Positions 1 through 9,231 of a DNA stretch of 64,000 nucleotides are shown here, piece by piece. Made by a program: the position numbers and the translations under genes. The notes beneath the pieces are model-generated. The model made no database searches and was not told the origin of the DNA. It saw nothing but the letters and a program-made list of their open reading frames with translations. How positions within the stretch are numbered: position 1 is the first letter of the stretch; every line of letters starts with the position of its first letter. Source of the DNA: Agrobacterium tumefaciens (lineage in GTDB: Bacteria; Pseudomonadota; Alphaproteobacteria; Rhizobiales; Rhizobiaceae); NCBI RefSeq assembly GCF_009649785.1, contig NZ_WJOK01000012.1, positions 1-64,000 of the forward strand, written 5' to 3'.

Positions 1-78
1 ATTTTATTTAAATAAAAGATGCGTATGATAATTTGTGGAAAAAATATTCAATAACGAGATTTTTGCAGGTATTTTAGT

Positions 79-115
79 CCAAAATAAGATCGGGCGACGA
101 TTGGATCGCCGCCCG
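79..115 (-). terminator. Rho-independent terminator of ptrB
   Basis: Read on the minus strand, just past the ptrB stop codon, two 11-nt arms (positions 115-105 and 101-91) pair with a single G-U wobble around a 3-nt loop. They are followed by the T-rich stretch ATCTTATTTT. This is a standard intrinsic terminator placed to end ptrB. Positions 1-78 are AT-rich and no gene is visible there. Confidence 0.7.
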
Positions 116-132
116 TTTCTGCATTCAGCGTG

Positions 133-2232
133 TCAGACGGTGTCCTTGCCCGCGACCTTCAGTGCGAAGGCATATTCGAAGGCAATTTCTTCCAGCCGCT
201 GGAAACGGCCCGACTTGCCTCCATGGCCAGCCGCCATGTTGGTCTTAAGCAGGATCGGGGCTTCCCCCGTCGTCTTTTCGCGCAGTTTCGCCACCCATTT
301 GGTCGGTTCCCAATAGGTCACGCGCGGGTCGGTGAGGCCGGAAAGCGCAAGCAGCGGCGGATAGGGCTTTTCCCCGACATTGTCATAGGGGCTGTAGGCG
401 GCGATCCACTGATATTCCTCTTCCGATTCCAGCGGATTACCCCACTCCGGCCATTCCGGCGGGGTTAGCGGCAGCGTGTCATCAAGCATGGTCGTCAGCA
501 CGTCCACGAAGGGAACCGCAGCGATGATGCCGGCAAATTTTTCCGGGGCCATGTTGGCGACGGCGCCCATCAGCATTCCCCCTGCCGAACCGCCTTCCGC
601 GATGATGCGGTCGTAGGAGGTAAAGCCTTCCTTGACCAGATGATCGGCAGCCGCGATGAAATCCTTAAACGTGTTCTGTTTGTCTTTCATCTTGCCGGTT
701 TCATACCACTCGAAACCCTTGTCCTTGCCGCCGCGAATGTGGGCGATGGCATAGATGAAGCCACGGTCTGCCAAAGACAGCGTTGTGGTGGAGAAGGAAG
801 CGGGAATGGTGATGCCATAGGCGCCGTAGCCATAAAGCAGGCAGGGGGCCGAACCGTCGAGCGCTACATCCTTGCGGTAAAGCAGCGAGACCGGCACCAA
901 CTCGCCGTCATGGGCAGGCGCCATGATGCGGCGGGTAATGTAATCGTCGGGATTATGGCCGGAAGGCACTTCCTGCGTTTTCAGCAGCGTGCGGTCGCGC
1001 GTCACCATATTGTAGTCGAACAACTGGCTTGGCGTCGTCATCGAGGAGTAGGAGAAGCGGATGACATCGGTGTCGTATTCTGCAGCGCCATGCAGGCCAA
1101 GCGAATAGGCTTCCTCGGCAAAGGCGATGGAATGTTCCTCGCCCGTGCGGCGATCGCGGATAACGATGCGCGGCAGGCCGTCGCGGCGCTCCAGCCAGAT
1201 CAGATGGCGGGCATAGGCATCGACGGAGAGAATGAGGCGACCCGGCTCGTGCGGCACGACCTCCTTCCAGTTTTCCTTGCCCGGCGCGGTCACCGGCGCT
1301 TCCATGATGCGGAAATCCTTGGCATCGCCGTCATTGGTGAGGATGTAGAAGACATCGCCGCCTTCGCACATCGAATATTCGATACCTTCCTCGCGCTCCG
1401 CAACCACGACAGGCTCGGCCATCAGGTCCTTGGTGGAAAGAATGCGGTACTCGCTGGTCTCATGGTCGTGAATGTCGATGAAGATGAAGTCGTCGAGCAC
1501 GGACGCGCCAACGCCCATGAAGAAGCCGGGGTCCTTTTCCTCATAGACCAGCCGGTCGGCCGACTGCGGCTCGCCGATGATGTGGTGGAAGACCTTCGAG
1601 GGGCGGTGGTTTTCGTCCTGTAGCGTATAGAAGAAGCTCTTGCCGTCAGGCGCCCATGCCCCGCCGCCGCCGGTATTTTCCACGACATCGGCAAGGTCTT
1701 CACCGGTTTCGAGATTACGGATGCGCAGCGTGAAATATTCCGAACCCTTGTCGTCATAACCCCAGATGCCGTGACTGTGATCGGAAGACTGGTCGAGGCC
1801 GGCAAGACGGAAATAATCCTTGCCTTGCGCTTCCCTGTCGCCATCAAGCAGCACGTGCTTTTCGCCGCCATCACGCGGGGTGCGGAAATAATGCGGTTGC
1901 TCGCCGCCGGTCACGAACAGCGTGCCATAGGCATAAGGTCCATCATTGACCGGAACAGAGGAATCATCCTGCTTGATCCGGCCTTTCATCTCCTCGAACA
2001 GCTTTTCCTGAAGCGCCTTGGTGTCGCCCATTGCGGCTTCCATATAGGCGTTCTCGGCCTCCAGATGGGCGCGGATGGCAGGGTCGAGCAGGGTAGGGTC
2101 CTTGAACATGGCCTGCCAGTTATCGGCCCGGAACCATGCGTAGTCATCGGTGCGGGTAATGCCGTGATGCGTATCCTGGACGGGCCGTTTTTCGGCGGTC
2201 GGGGCGGCGGGCAGGTTCTTGAAAATCGGCAA
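133..2232 (-). CDS. ptrB: Oligopeptidase B (protease II, S9 family)
   Basis: Serine oligopeptidase of the prolyl oligopeptidase family, cleaving short peptides after basic residues, probably cytosolic. The N-terminal two thirds is a beta-propeller; the C-terminal alpha/beta-hydrolase domain carries the nucleophile elbow GGSAGGMLMGA, the acid in LTDPRV and the histidine in AAGHGGKSGR. No ATG fits the N-terminus. The reading frame is open to a TTG at 2304, but family members begin close to PIFKNLPAAP, which puts the start at the TTG at 2232 (699 aa), with a weak AGCGAG upstream. It is divergent from the DUF930 gene and ends at a good terminator. Family assignment is firm; the start is inferred. 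Confidence 0.9.
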   Translation of the reverse strand: MPIFKNLPAAPTAEKRPVQDTHHGITRTDDYAWFRADNWQAMFKDPTLLDPAIRAHLEAENAYMEAAMGDTKALQEKLFEEMKGRIKQDDSSVPVNDGPYAYGTLFVTGGEQPHYFRTPRDGGEKHVLLDGDREAQGKDYFRLAGLDQSSDHSHGIWGYDDKGSEYFTLRIRNLETGEDLADVVENTGGGGAWAPDGKSFFYTLQDENHRPSKVFHHIIGEPQSADRLVYEEKDPGFFMGVGASVLDDFIFIDIHDHETSEYRILSTKDLMAEPVVVAEREEGIEYSMCEGGDVFYILTNDGDAKDFRIMEAPVTAPGKENWKEVVPHEPGRLILSVDAYARHLIWLERRDGLPRIVIRDRRTGEEHSIAFAEEAYSLGLHGAAEYDTDVIRFSYSSMTTPSQLFDYNMVTRDRTLLKTQEVPSGHNPDDYITRRIMAPAHDGELVPVSLLYRKDVALDGSAPCLLYGYGAYGITIPASFSTTTLSLADRGFIYAIAHIRGGKDKGFEWYETGKMKDKQNTFKDFIAAADHLVKEGFTSYDRIIAEGGSAGGMLMGAVANMAPEKFAGIIAAVPFVDVLTTMLDDTLPLTPPEWPEWGNPLESEEEYQWIAAYSPYDNVGEKPYPPLLALSGLTDPRVTYWEPTKWVAKLREKTTGEAPILLKTNMAAGHGGKSGRFQRLEEIAFEYAFALKVAGKDTV

Positions 2233-2455
2233 GGGAAACTCGCTTTCGTATGAAAAATGCGTGGGCGGCACCCAAGATGTAGAGTGCCCCTCACCACCGA
2301 TCAAGTTTCAAATCTCCACAGGTGAAATGAGGCTTGGGCACAATTTCGTCAGTTTTCGATCACATTTTGGCAATATCCGGCAAATCAGCGATGATACGCG
2401 CCTGCCACCGGCCTGCCGTGCATCGATAAGAACAAACGAAAACTGACAGGATCCC

Positions 2456-2857
2456 ATGCGAAAGTTTCTTCCCGCTGCTCTTTCTGCGTTTTTCCTTGCC
2501 TTGCAGGCATCTACACCCGCTTTCGCAATAGACGCCAACGTCATGCGGCAGCTGAACGTGCTCGCCCCCGAGGAGCGTCTGGAGCAGCGTTGCGACATAG
2601 AGGCGATGGAGCGGATCGCGACGGAGCAGAAGGGCATGAAGCCGGATAAGGTCATTGCCTATACCTTCGGTGATCCCGAGGTTGGCAAGAATTCGATCAA
2701 GGCGTCGGGTGCAGTCTTCAGAAGCGCCGGTGAATGGTACAAGCTCAAATACAAGTGCCAGCTGAAAAGCGACAGCCTCTCCATCCAGTCCTTCGATTAC
2801 CGTGTCGGCGACAAGATTCCCGAAGAGCAGTGGAAGAAGTTGTATCTTTATGACTGA
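2456..2857 (+). CDS. DUF930 periplasmic protein
   Basis: A 133-residue exported protein. Residues 1-24 form a signal peptide ending in PAFA before IDAN. The mature part has the rhizobial DUF930 pattern, with RLEQRCD near residue 41 and Cys46 and Cys101 available for a disulphide. The function is unknown; the family consists of small periplasmic proteins of Rhizobiales. The ATG is preceded by ACAGGAT. It stands alone, divergent from ptrB and followed by a separate aldolase gene. Confidence 0.75.
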   Translation: MRKFLPAALSAFFLALQASTPAFAIDANVMRQLNVLAPEERLEQRCDIEAMERIATEQKGMKPDKVIAYTFGDPEVGKNSIKASGAVFRSAGEWYKLKYKCQLKSDSLSIQSFDYRVGDKIPEEQWKKLYLYD

Positions 2858-2962
2858 TCGGAGAATTCTTCGTCCGCGGTCGCCGGTTTAAACCCCGCTT
2901 TTCTTGCCGCCCTGCCAATGGGTCTGTAACGCTGTCCTTCGATCGAATTGAGGGGCGAGAAC

Positions 2963-3871
2963 ATGGCGAAGCAATTCAAGGGACTTTCGGCTTTTCCGAT
3001 CACGCCCGCTGACGAGGCCGGGCAGGTGGATAGCCAAGCCTTTTCCGCCCTCGTCGAGCGGCTGGATGCGGCGGAGGTCGATTCCATCGGTATTCTCGGC
3101 AGCACCGGAACCTATATGTATCTGTCGCGTGCCGAGAGGCGGCGCGCGGTCGAGGCGGCCCATGCCGTCCTCAAGGGCAGGCGCACATTGATTGCAGGCG
3201 TCGGCGCGTTGCGCACCGATGAGGCCGTGGCGCTGGCGAAAGACGCCGAAGCTGCCGGTGCCGATGCGCTGCTTCTGGCGCCCGTTTCCTATACGCCGCT
3301 GACTCAGGAAGAGGCCTATCACCATTTCGCCGCCGTCGCCGGCGCAACCGATTTGCCGCTCGCCATCTACAACAACCCGACGACGACGCGATTCTCCTTC
3401 AGCGATGAGCTTTTGGTCAGGCTCGCCTATATCCCGAATATCCGTGCCATAAAGATGCCGCTGCCGGCCGATTCCGACTATTCGGGAGAGCTTGCGCGGC
3501 TGCGGCCGAAACTGACGGATGATTTCGCCATCGGTTACAGCGGCGACTGGGGATGTGCGGAAGCAACGCTTGCCGGTGGCGATGCCTGGTACAGCGTCGT
3601 TGCGGGCCTGCTGCCGGTTCCGGCATTGCGGTTGATGCGCGCCGCTCAGGCCGGGGATGCGGAGGAGACGCGCAGGCTCGATCTGGCCTTCCAGCCGCTC
3701 TGGGCGCTCTTCAAGGAATTCGGCAGTATCCGCGTGATCTACGCCGCCGCCAATGCTTTGTCGGTAACGGCATGCGAGCCGCCCCGGCCAATCCTGTCGC
3801 TCACCAGCGCGGAGCGCCAGCGGGTGGAAGAGGTGCTGAACGCTCTGTCAACGCTGGAAGCCGCGCCATAA
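2963..3871 (+). CDS. Dihydrodipicolinate synthase (DapA/NanA) family aldolase
   Basis: A TIM-barrel class I lyase/aldolase of 302 residues. The Schiff-base lysine is K164 (in AIKMPL), the catalytic tyrosine Y136 (in IYNNP), and the pyruvate-binding loop reads GSTGT near residue 46 instead of the GTTGE of true DapA. That loop and the isolated position argue for a paralogue acting on another 2-oxo acid aldol rather than the lysine-biosynthetic enzyme. The ATG at 2963 follows the strong Shine-Dalgarno AGGGGCGAG; a TTG five codons upstream is too early. Substrate unknown. Confidence 0.8.
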   Translation: MAKQFKGLSAFPITPADEAGQVDSQAFSALVERLDAAEVDSIGILGSTGTYMYLSRAERRRAVEAAHAVLKGRRTLIAGVGALRTDEAVALAKDAEAAGADALLLAPVSYTPLTQEEAYHHFAAVAGATDLPLAIYNNPTTTRFSFSDELLVRLAYIPNIRAIKMPLPADSDYSGELARLRPKLTDDFAIGYSGDWGCAEATLAGGDAWYSVVAGLLPVPALRLMRAAQAGDAEETRRLDLAFQPLWALFKEFGSIRVIYAAANALSVTACEPPRPILSLTSAERQRVEEVLNALSTLEAAP

Positions 3872-3923
3872 TTCGGGCGTTTTGCAGGCGGATTGCCACA
3901 TCTTACCCTTCGGAAACTGAAAA

Positions 3924-4649
3924 ATGCTGCGTAGCCTGCCCTTTGCCGCTCTCTTCCTGTCGCTCTCCACGGCCGCCTTCGCGGGGACGGGTCTCGTCGA
4001 GCCGACGCTGAAAATGACGCCGAGGCATGACGGCAGGGTGCGGGTGGCGATGACTCTGGACGCCTGCATGGGCAAGACCGACCATCGCATTCTCGATACG
4101 CTGGTGCAGGAAAAGATACCGGCGACGATCTTTGTCACTGCCCGCTGGCTGAAGCACAATAGCGAAGCACTTGCCGTAATGATGGCGCATCCGGATTTGT
4201 TCGAGATCGAAAACCACGGCGAAAACCATGTGCCAGCGGTGGACAAGCCCGTTGCCATCTACGGCATTGCCGCTGCCGGTTCGGAAGCGGCAGTCGAGCA
4301 GGAGGTCGAGGGCGGCAGGCAGGCAATTGTCGCCATGACCGGTCTTCAACCGCAATGGTTTCGCGGTGCGACGGCGAAATATACCACCTCGTCCATGGCT
4401 ACCATCAACAGGCTCGGCATGCGGGTGGCGGGTTATTCCGTCAATGGCGATGGCGGCTCGCTTCTGGGCGCGGCCGCCACGGCAAAGCACATCGCTTCGG
4501 CCAAGGACGGCGACGTCATCATCTCCCACATCAATCAGCCTACCCACGAAGCGGGTGAGGGCGTGGTGAGGGGACTTCTGGCGCTGAAGGCGCGCGGCGT
4601 GGTGTTCACAAGGCTGGACGACCCGTCGTTTACGCCGCCGGGTAATTGA
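3924..4649 (+). CDS. Exported polysaccharide deacetylase (NodB homology)
   Basis: A 241-residue secreted protein with a signal peptide (residues 1-20, ending AAFA). The NodB-homology domain is variant: MTLDAC near residue 43 replaces the usual TFDD, followed by a metal-type ENHGENH motif near residue 97 and WFRGATAKY near residue 141. The family removes acyl groups from polysaccharides, usually with a metal ion in the periplasm. The substrate (peptidoglycan, exopolysaccharide or other) cannot be told. It stands 52 bp after the aldolase gene, so co-transcription is possible. Confidence 0.75.
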   Translation: MLRSLPFAALFLSLSTAAFAGTGLVEPTLKMTPRHDGRVRVAMTLDACMGKTDHRILDTLVQEKIPATIFVTARWLKHNSEALAVMMAHPDLFEIENHGENHVPAVDKPVAIYGIAAAGSEAAVEQEVEGGRQAIVAMTGLQPQWFRGATAKYTTSSMATINRLGMRVAGYSVNGDGGSLLGAAATAKHIASAKDGDVIISHINQPTHEAGEGVVRGLLALKARGVVFTRLDDPSFTPPGN

Positions 4650-4664
4650 GCGGGGCGGCTCTCT

Positions 4665-4696
4665 CCTCATTCCTGTAACAAGCACGGGAGCGAGGG
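4665..4696. repeat. Palindromic intergenic repeat, family A (degenerate copy)
   Basis: An imperfect palindrome of the form CCTCATTCCTGT...CACGGGAGCGAGG around the core AACAAG. It belongs to the family also seen at 9062, 24323, 29918, 45143, 51731 and 51821. It lies between the deacetylase and ada genes. Confidence 0.6.
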
Positions 4697-4765
4697 AAAT
4701 GAGCATCTCACATCCACGCCCGTTTTTCGGCGGCATACCGCGCAAATTTGCGCTAGCATCCTCCC

Positions 4766-5842
4766 ATGCTGTTCAAACGCCCCGACACCGAAACCCTATA
4801 TTCCGCCCTTGTTAACAAGGACCCCGCCTATGAGGGCGTGGCCTATGTGTGCGTGACCTCGACGAAGATTTTCTGTCGCTTTACCTGTACGGCGCGAAAG
4901 CCGAAGATCGAAAACTGCCGGTTTCGCGAAACCATCGCCGAATGTCTGGAAGCTGGCTTCCGCCCCTGCAAGCGCTGCAAGCCGATGCTTTCCTATGGCA
5001 CGGCGGATGAAACCGTCACCACCCTTCTGACGGCGCTGGAAAGCGAACCGGCGCGGCGCTGGCGTGAGGAGGATGTGGTGGCGATGGGCCATGACCCTTC
5101 CACCGTGCGCCGCACCTTCAAACGCCGTTTCGGCATGAGTTTTCTGGAAATCGCAAGGTTGCGGCGGCTGGGAGATGCGGCGACAAGCCTCGCATCAGGA
5201 GAAGCCGTGATCGGCGCGCAGATCGATGCCGGATATGAATCCGGCAGCGGTTTCCGCTCGGCCATCAACCAGTTCTTCGGCACCTCTCCCGCCGCCATGA
5301 AGGGCAAGGGGTTTCTGAAGGGCGACTGGATCGACACGCCGATCGGTCCGATGCTGGTGGTTGCCGATGATCACGCCCTGCATCTTCTAGAATTTGCTGA
5401 CCGGCCAGCGCTTCCGGCCGAATTGAAGCGGCTGAAGGCCCGCACAGGCGCGGATATGGTGCTGGGCAGGACGCCGGTCACCGGCCAGATCGCAGCAGAA
5501 CTCGCGGCCTATTTCGCCGGGCATTCGGCTGACTTCGAAACCCGGCTTGCCGGACACGGCACACCCTTCGAGCGCGATGTCTGGCACGCATTGCGGGAGA
5601 TACCGGCGGGAGAGATCGTCAGCTATTCTTCGCTTGCGACGTCGATGCAACGGCCATCCGCCGTGCGTGCCGTCGCCCGCGCCAATGGCGCTAACCAGAT
5701 TGCCATCGTCGTTCCCTGCCACCGGGTGCTGGGCGCAGATGGCAGCCTGACCGGGTATGGCGGTGGGCTGTGGCGCAAGAAATGGCTGATCGAGCACGAG
5801 CGGCGCATGGCCGATAAGCTCCGCATCCCTCTCGCCTCCTGA
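4766..5842 (+). CDS. ada: Ada: methylation-responsive activator and O6-methylguanine-DNA methyltransferase
   Basis: A 358-residue bifunctional DNA repair protein and transcription activator. The N-terminal zinc domain carries C37, C41, C68 and C71, the set that binds zinc and takes the methyl group from phosphotriesters. An AraC-type HTH follows (about residues 85-180), then the C-terminal methyltransferase with the PCHRV active-site motif. All parts of a full Ada are present and the length is normal. It is convergent with the AI-2E permease gene, with only 7 bp between the stop codons. Confidence 0.95.
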   Translation: MLFKRPDTETLYSALVNKDPAYEGVAYVCVTSTKIFCRFTCTARKPKIENCRFRETIAECLEAGFRPCKRCKPMLSYGTADETVTTLLTALESEPARRWREEDVVAMGHDPSTVRRTFKRRFGMSFLEIARLRRLGDAATSLASGEAVIGAQIDAGYESGSGFRSAINQFFGTSPAAMKGKGFLKGDWIDTPIGPMLVVADDHALHLLEFADRPALPAELKRLKARTGADMVLGRTPVTGQIAAELAAYFAGHSADFETRLAGHGTPFERDVWHALREIPAGEIVSYSSLATSMQRPSAVRAVARANGANQIAIVVPCHRVLGADGSLTGYGGGLWRKKWLIEHERRMADKLRIPLAS

Positions 5843-5849
5843 CCGGCCA

Positions 5850-7034
5850 TCAGGCCGGCAGGTTTGGAACGATGCGGCGTGAAGGAAACAGCTCGCGCGT
5901 TACTGTCATGGCGATCAGCGACAGCGGCAGTGCCAGCATGGCGCCCGCAGCACCCCACATCCACGTCCAGAAGATGATCATCACGAAGACGAGGAAGGGG
6001 TTGATCTCCATGTTGCGGCCCACCACTGCCGGAAAGGCCAGGTTTTCCATCAACAGGTGAATGGTGAAGAAGATCGCGGATGGCAGCAACGCCAGCACCA
6101 TGTTGTCATGCGTGATGATGCCTGCCACCGCCAGCGACACCGTCATGGCGGTGATGCCGAGAAATGGCACGAAGCTGGAGAGAAAGGCGAAGAGCCCCCA
6201 CAGAAGCGGCATGGCCAGCCCGCCGAAATAGGCGATCGCCACCATCGTCACGCCCAGCGCCGCATAGATCAGCGCTGCCGTGGCAAAATAGGTGCCGAGC
6301 ACTTCTTCCACCGAAGCGATGATCCGAATGGCCCTCAGCCGCTGGTGCCGGGCCGGAAAGGCCATGATGATCGCCTTGCGCAGCCGCAGGCGGCTGTAGA
6401 GGAACATCAAAAGCGCGGCGAGGAAGATCATGCCCTGAACGACGGCGGGGGTGACGTTGGAACCGAGCAGGGAAATGATCTCGCCGCTGCGCGAAATCAG
6501 CGACTCCATCGAAATCGACCCCATGCTGAAGGTCGCTGCCGAAATGTTCAGCCATCGAATGCTTTGAAGATAGGGCAGGAAGCGGTCCATACTGCGTTCG
6601 ATCAGCGCTGGTCCTTCGGAGGCGAGCTGCGACAAAGGGTCTATCAGCGAATTGATCACGAAAAACATCACGGCCGCGACAAGGCCGGAGAGAATGACAG
6701 CCACACCGGCTCCGGGAATGCCATAGGAACTGAGCTTTTCCGCCGCGATGCCGAGGATCATGCCCACGACAATCGCCAGCACCACCGGTATGAGGATCAG
6801 AGACAATTCATGAATGACCGCCATCATGACGACGAGAAAAATGCCGATCACCGACCATGCAACGGCCACATCGAGCGCTTCTCGGCCGAGCGGTTGCTGG
6901 CTGCGCGCGTCGTCACGGTGCGAGCCGGACGCCAGACCCTCGAAAGGGTCGGCTCTCGTCGACGGAGCGTTTGCGGCGCGCCGCCCGATATTGCCCAATA
7001 TGCCGGTATTTTCCGGCCTGGCATTCTCATTCAT
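5850..7034 (-). CDS. AI-2E family transporter (UPF0118/PerM type)
   Basis: A polytopic inner-membrane protein of 394 residues with about eight hydrophobic segments and the conserved C-terminal stretch FLVFVMIIFWTWMWGAAG. The family includes AI-2 exporters and Na+/H+ antiporter-like members; the substrate here is unknown. The N-terminal 60 residues are hydrophilic and look disordered. The ATG at 7034 is chosen because GGGGGACAG lies just upstream; an open frame reaching back to 7148 overlaps the upstream VOC gene and is not needed. Confidence 0.8.
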   Translation of the reverse strand: MNENARPENTGILGNIGRRAANAPSTRADPFEGLASGSHRDDARSQQPLGREALDVAVAWSVIGIFLVVMMAVIHELSLILIPVVLAIVVGMILGIAAEKLSSYGIPGAGVAVILSGLVAAVMFFVINSLIDPLSQLASEGPALIERSMDRFLPYLQSIRWLNISAATFSMGSISMESLISRSGEIISLLGSNVTPAVVQGMIFLAALLMFLYSRLRLRKAIIMAFPARHQRLRAIRIIASVEEVLGTYFATAALIYAALGVTMVAIAYFGGLAMPLLWGLFAFLSSFVPFLGITAMTVSLAVAGIITHDNMVLALLPSAIFFTIHLLMENLAFPAVVGRNMEINPFLVFVMIIFWTWMWGAAGAMLALPLSLIAMTVTRELFPSRRIVPNLPA

Positions 7035-7117
7035 CGAACTGTCCCCCAATAAGACATCAAACGTTCGAAAAATGAGGCGGTTCCGGAGCGGCAAAAATTT
7101 CTGCCGCCCCGTGGTCT

Positions 7118-7978
7118 TTACGCGGAAAGCTTCAGGCCTATGCCCCACGGATCTTTGAGAACAATACCGTCGCTCTGCCGTTCCGTAGCTATTTCCAGCC
7201 GGTCGAGAGCGGCCATTGCAGTATCGAGCGCCGCACTATCGTTGAACTTCAGCGAGTAGCCCGAAAGGCCGGTCATGTTGTCCTTGCGGGCCGTGGCGCC
7301 GCGGCTGTTCCAGATATTGGCGGCCACATGGTGATGATAAGCGCCCGAGCCGAAGAAGCTGGCACCCGGATAACGCGCCATGATCTTCAACCCCAATACA
7401 TCCTGATAAAACTCATCTGCCTGCGGAATATTGCCGACCTGCAGATGCATGTGGCCGATGGCCGTTCCATCGGCAGCGCCCTCGAACGCCGTTTTCGGCG
7501 CACTGTCATACAGCGCCTGTAGGTCGAGGCGGAGCGTGGCCATCTCCACCGTGCCGTCCTGCTGGTAGGTCCATTCCGAGGGCGACCGGTCGCGATAGAC
7601 CTCGATGCCGTTGCCTTCGGGGTCGGCCAGATAGATTGCTTCACTCACCAGATGGTCGGATGCGCCCTGAAGCTGGATATTGTTGTGCGCGGCATGGGCC
7701 AGCCAATGGGCCAGATCCTCGCGGCGCGGCATCAGGAAGGCGGTGTGGAACAGGCCTGCGGCATTGCGCGGCGCGCGTTCAACCGTGCCGGAGGTGGAAA
7801 GTGTCAGCAGCGGTTGGCCGTTGACGCCCAGAACCTCGCCGCTCGGGCTTTTTTCGATGACGGAGAGGCCGATGATTTTCTGGTAGAATTCCGAAATGCG
7901 CGGCAGATCGTGAACGACAAGATGAGCCTGACCGACATAAGCCGGCCGCGTCAGGGCGAATTGTTTGATTTCACTCAT
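7118..7978 (-). CDS. Double-VOC-domain protein, catechol-2,3-dioxygenase-like
   Basis: A protein of 286 residues made of two glyoxalase/bleomycin-resistance (VOC) repeats, one beginning near GQAHLVVHDL and the other near IGHMHLQVGN. The second repeat keeps the HMHL and HHHVAANIW metal-type histidines. The closest recognisable pattern is the CatE/extradiol dioxygenase subgroup, so an Fe(II)- or Mn(II)-dependent ring-cleavage or isomerase role is plausible. GGAG stands seven bases upstream of the ATG at 7978. It lies just upstream of the AI-2E gene on the same strand with an 83-bp gap, possibly one transcript. Confidence 0.75.
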   Translation of the reverse strand: MSEIKQFALTRPAYVGQAHLVVHDLPRISEFYQKIIGLSVIEKSPSGEVLGVNGQPLLTLSTSGTVERAPRNAAGLFHTAFLMPRREDLAHWLAHAAHNNIQLQGASDHLVSEAIYLADPEGNGIEVYRDRSPSEWTYQQDGTVEMATLRLDLQALYDSAPKTAFEGAADGTAIGHMHLQVGNIPQADEFYQDVLGLKIMARYPGASFFGSGAYHHHVAANIWNSRGATARKDNMTGLSGYSLKFNDSAALDTAMAALDRLEIATERQSDGIVLKDPWGIGLKLSA

Positions 7979-8039
7979 CATAATCTCCATATTGAATCCG
8001 GCGTGCTGACGACGCGGATTTGCGCGTCTGCATCAGCCG

Positions 8040-8056
8040 ACGCCGCTTTGCGGCGT
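8040..8056. other. Perfect GC-rich hairpin in a divergent intergenic region
   Basis: The arms ACGCCGC and GCGGCGT flank a 3-nt TTT loop, between the VOC gene (minus) and the universal stress gene (plus). There is no T-tract in either direction, so it is not a standard terminator. It may be an mRNA leader hairpin or a protein site. Confidence 0.4.
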
Positions 8057-8250
8057 TCATTTGTGGTGAATATGGGCGGGTTTTGTCGTTCAGCAAAGAT
8101 CGCCATCTGGCGATTGACCGTCCACTATTCGTTGACAATGGCCCTGTTGCTGCTCCGACGCAGCTTTGACTTCAATCAAGGCGAAGGGCGCATCGGCAGG
8201 GAAATATGAGCCCGACACGTGAACGGCAGATTACGCCAAAGGAGATAGCC

Positions 8251-8661
8251 ATGTACAAGAAAATCATCGTACCGGTAGACCTCAGCGCCATCGACAAGGG
8301 AGAGAAGATTCTCGCCAAGGCCAAGGCGCTGCTGGATGCCGATGGCGAGATCGTCCTCATCAATGTGGTTGAGGAACTGCCCGGCTATATGGCGATCGAC
8401 CTGCCGGTAGACCTCATCGAAAATGCCATCAAGGATGCCAAGACGAAACTTGCGGATATTCAGGCGAAGGCCGGCTTCAAGGGCAAGCACGAAATCAGAA
8501 GCGGCGCGCCGGCGCGTGAAATCATTGCCGCTGCCGAAGAGCACAAGGCCGATCTCATCATCATCGCATCGCATATGCCTGACTTTACCAATTATTTCAT
8601 CGGCGCCACCGCCGACCGCGTGGTGCGCCATGCCAAGTGCTCGGTGCTGATTGACAGGTAA
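8251..8661 (+). CDS. Universal stress protein (UspA family)
   Basis: A single-domain Usp of 136 residues, starting with the typical MYKKIIVPVD strand and ending in CSVLIDR. The nucleotide-binding loop of ATP-binding Usps (G2xG9GS) is not well preserved: residues ASHMPDFTNYFIGATADRVV stand where that motif would lie. AAGGAGAT sits six bases before the ATG and decides the start. It is followed by a hairpin and then a DksA-like gene on the same strand; the two may form a stress-linked pair. Confidence 0.85.
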   Translation: MYKKIIVPVDLSAIDKGEKILAKAKALLDADGEIVLINVVEELPGYMAIDLPVDLIENAIKDAKTKLADIQAKAGFKGKHEIRSGAPAREIIAAAEEHKADLIIIASHMPDFTNYFIGATADRVVRHAKCSVLIDR

Positions 8662-8682
8662 AGTGAGTTGAAATCTTGGGGT

Positions 8683-8703
8683 TGCGGGCGATTTTCGCCC
8701 GCA
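8683..8703. other. Intercistronic perfect hairpin
   Basis: Nine-base arms TGCGGGCGA and TCGCCCGCA flank a 3-nt TTT loop between the universal stress and DksA-like genes. No T-run follows it, so it may attenuate or protect the upstream message rather than end it. Confidence 0.5.
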
Positions 8704-8722
8704 CCGGCTGGAGGAGAAGACC

Positions 8723-9043
8723 ATGAATGTCGAAAGTTACGAGAAAATCCTGCGCGACCGCCAGCGCGAGCTTTACAGCCGCCTGCACAAAATCGAGGCG
8801 GATTTCGAAGAACCGCGCAACCCCGATGACGACGACCGCGCCGCTGAACGCAGCAATGACGAGGTGCTTGATGAAATAGGGCAGGTGGGCCAGGACGAGT
8901 TGCGCGCCATCGACGCCGCACTCGACCGCATCGCGAACGGTACCTACGGCACCTGCGTCAAATGCGGCAAGAAAATTTCGGAAGACCGCCTGAAAGCCGT
9001 GCCCTATACGCCGTTCTGCCAGGAATGCGCTGCGGCCTTGTGA
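8723..9043 (+). CDS. TraR/DksA-family zinc-finger protein
   Basis: A 106-residue protein with an N-terminal acidic coiled-coil part and a C-terminal four-cysteine zinc finger, CVKCGKK...FCQEC. DksA-like proteins bind the RNA polymerase secondary channel and modulate transcription with ppGpp. It is shorter than E. coli DksA (151 aa) and resembles the short rhizobial DksA-like proteins. The ATG follows TGGAGGAGAAGACC, a very strong ribosome-binding site. Confidence 0.85.
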   Translation: MNVESYEKILRDRQRELYSRLHKIEADFEEPRNPDDDDRAAERSNDEVLDEIGQVGQDELRAIDAALDRIANGTYGTCVKCGKKISEDRLKAVPYTPFCQECAAAL

Positions 9044-9061
9044 GGGCGCTCCTTTTTCCCT

Positions 9062-9092
9062 CCTCATTCCTGTGACAAGCGCAGGAATGAGG
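9062..9092. repeat. Palindromic intergenic repeat, family A (perfect copy)
   Basis: Perfect 11-base arms, CCTCATTCCTG at 9062-9072 and CAGGAATGAGG at 9082-9092, enclose a loop containing TGACAAG. It is one of the best copies of the repeat scattered through this window. Confidence 0.8.
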
Positions 9093-9231
9093 GAAACGGC
9101 GAGGCCACCGCTCAACCTCTCCTTTCGCAACAGCCCGGAACGCAATTTGATCGCCGTTAACCGGCTGCTGTCTTGTTCCTGTCTAATATTGCCGTCATGC
9201 TTGGCCACAAGCAGGCAAACGGGAATGGACT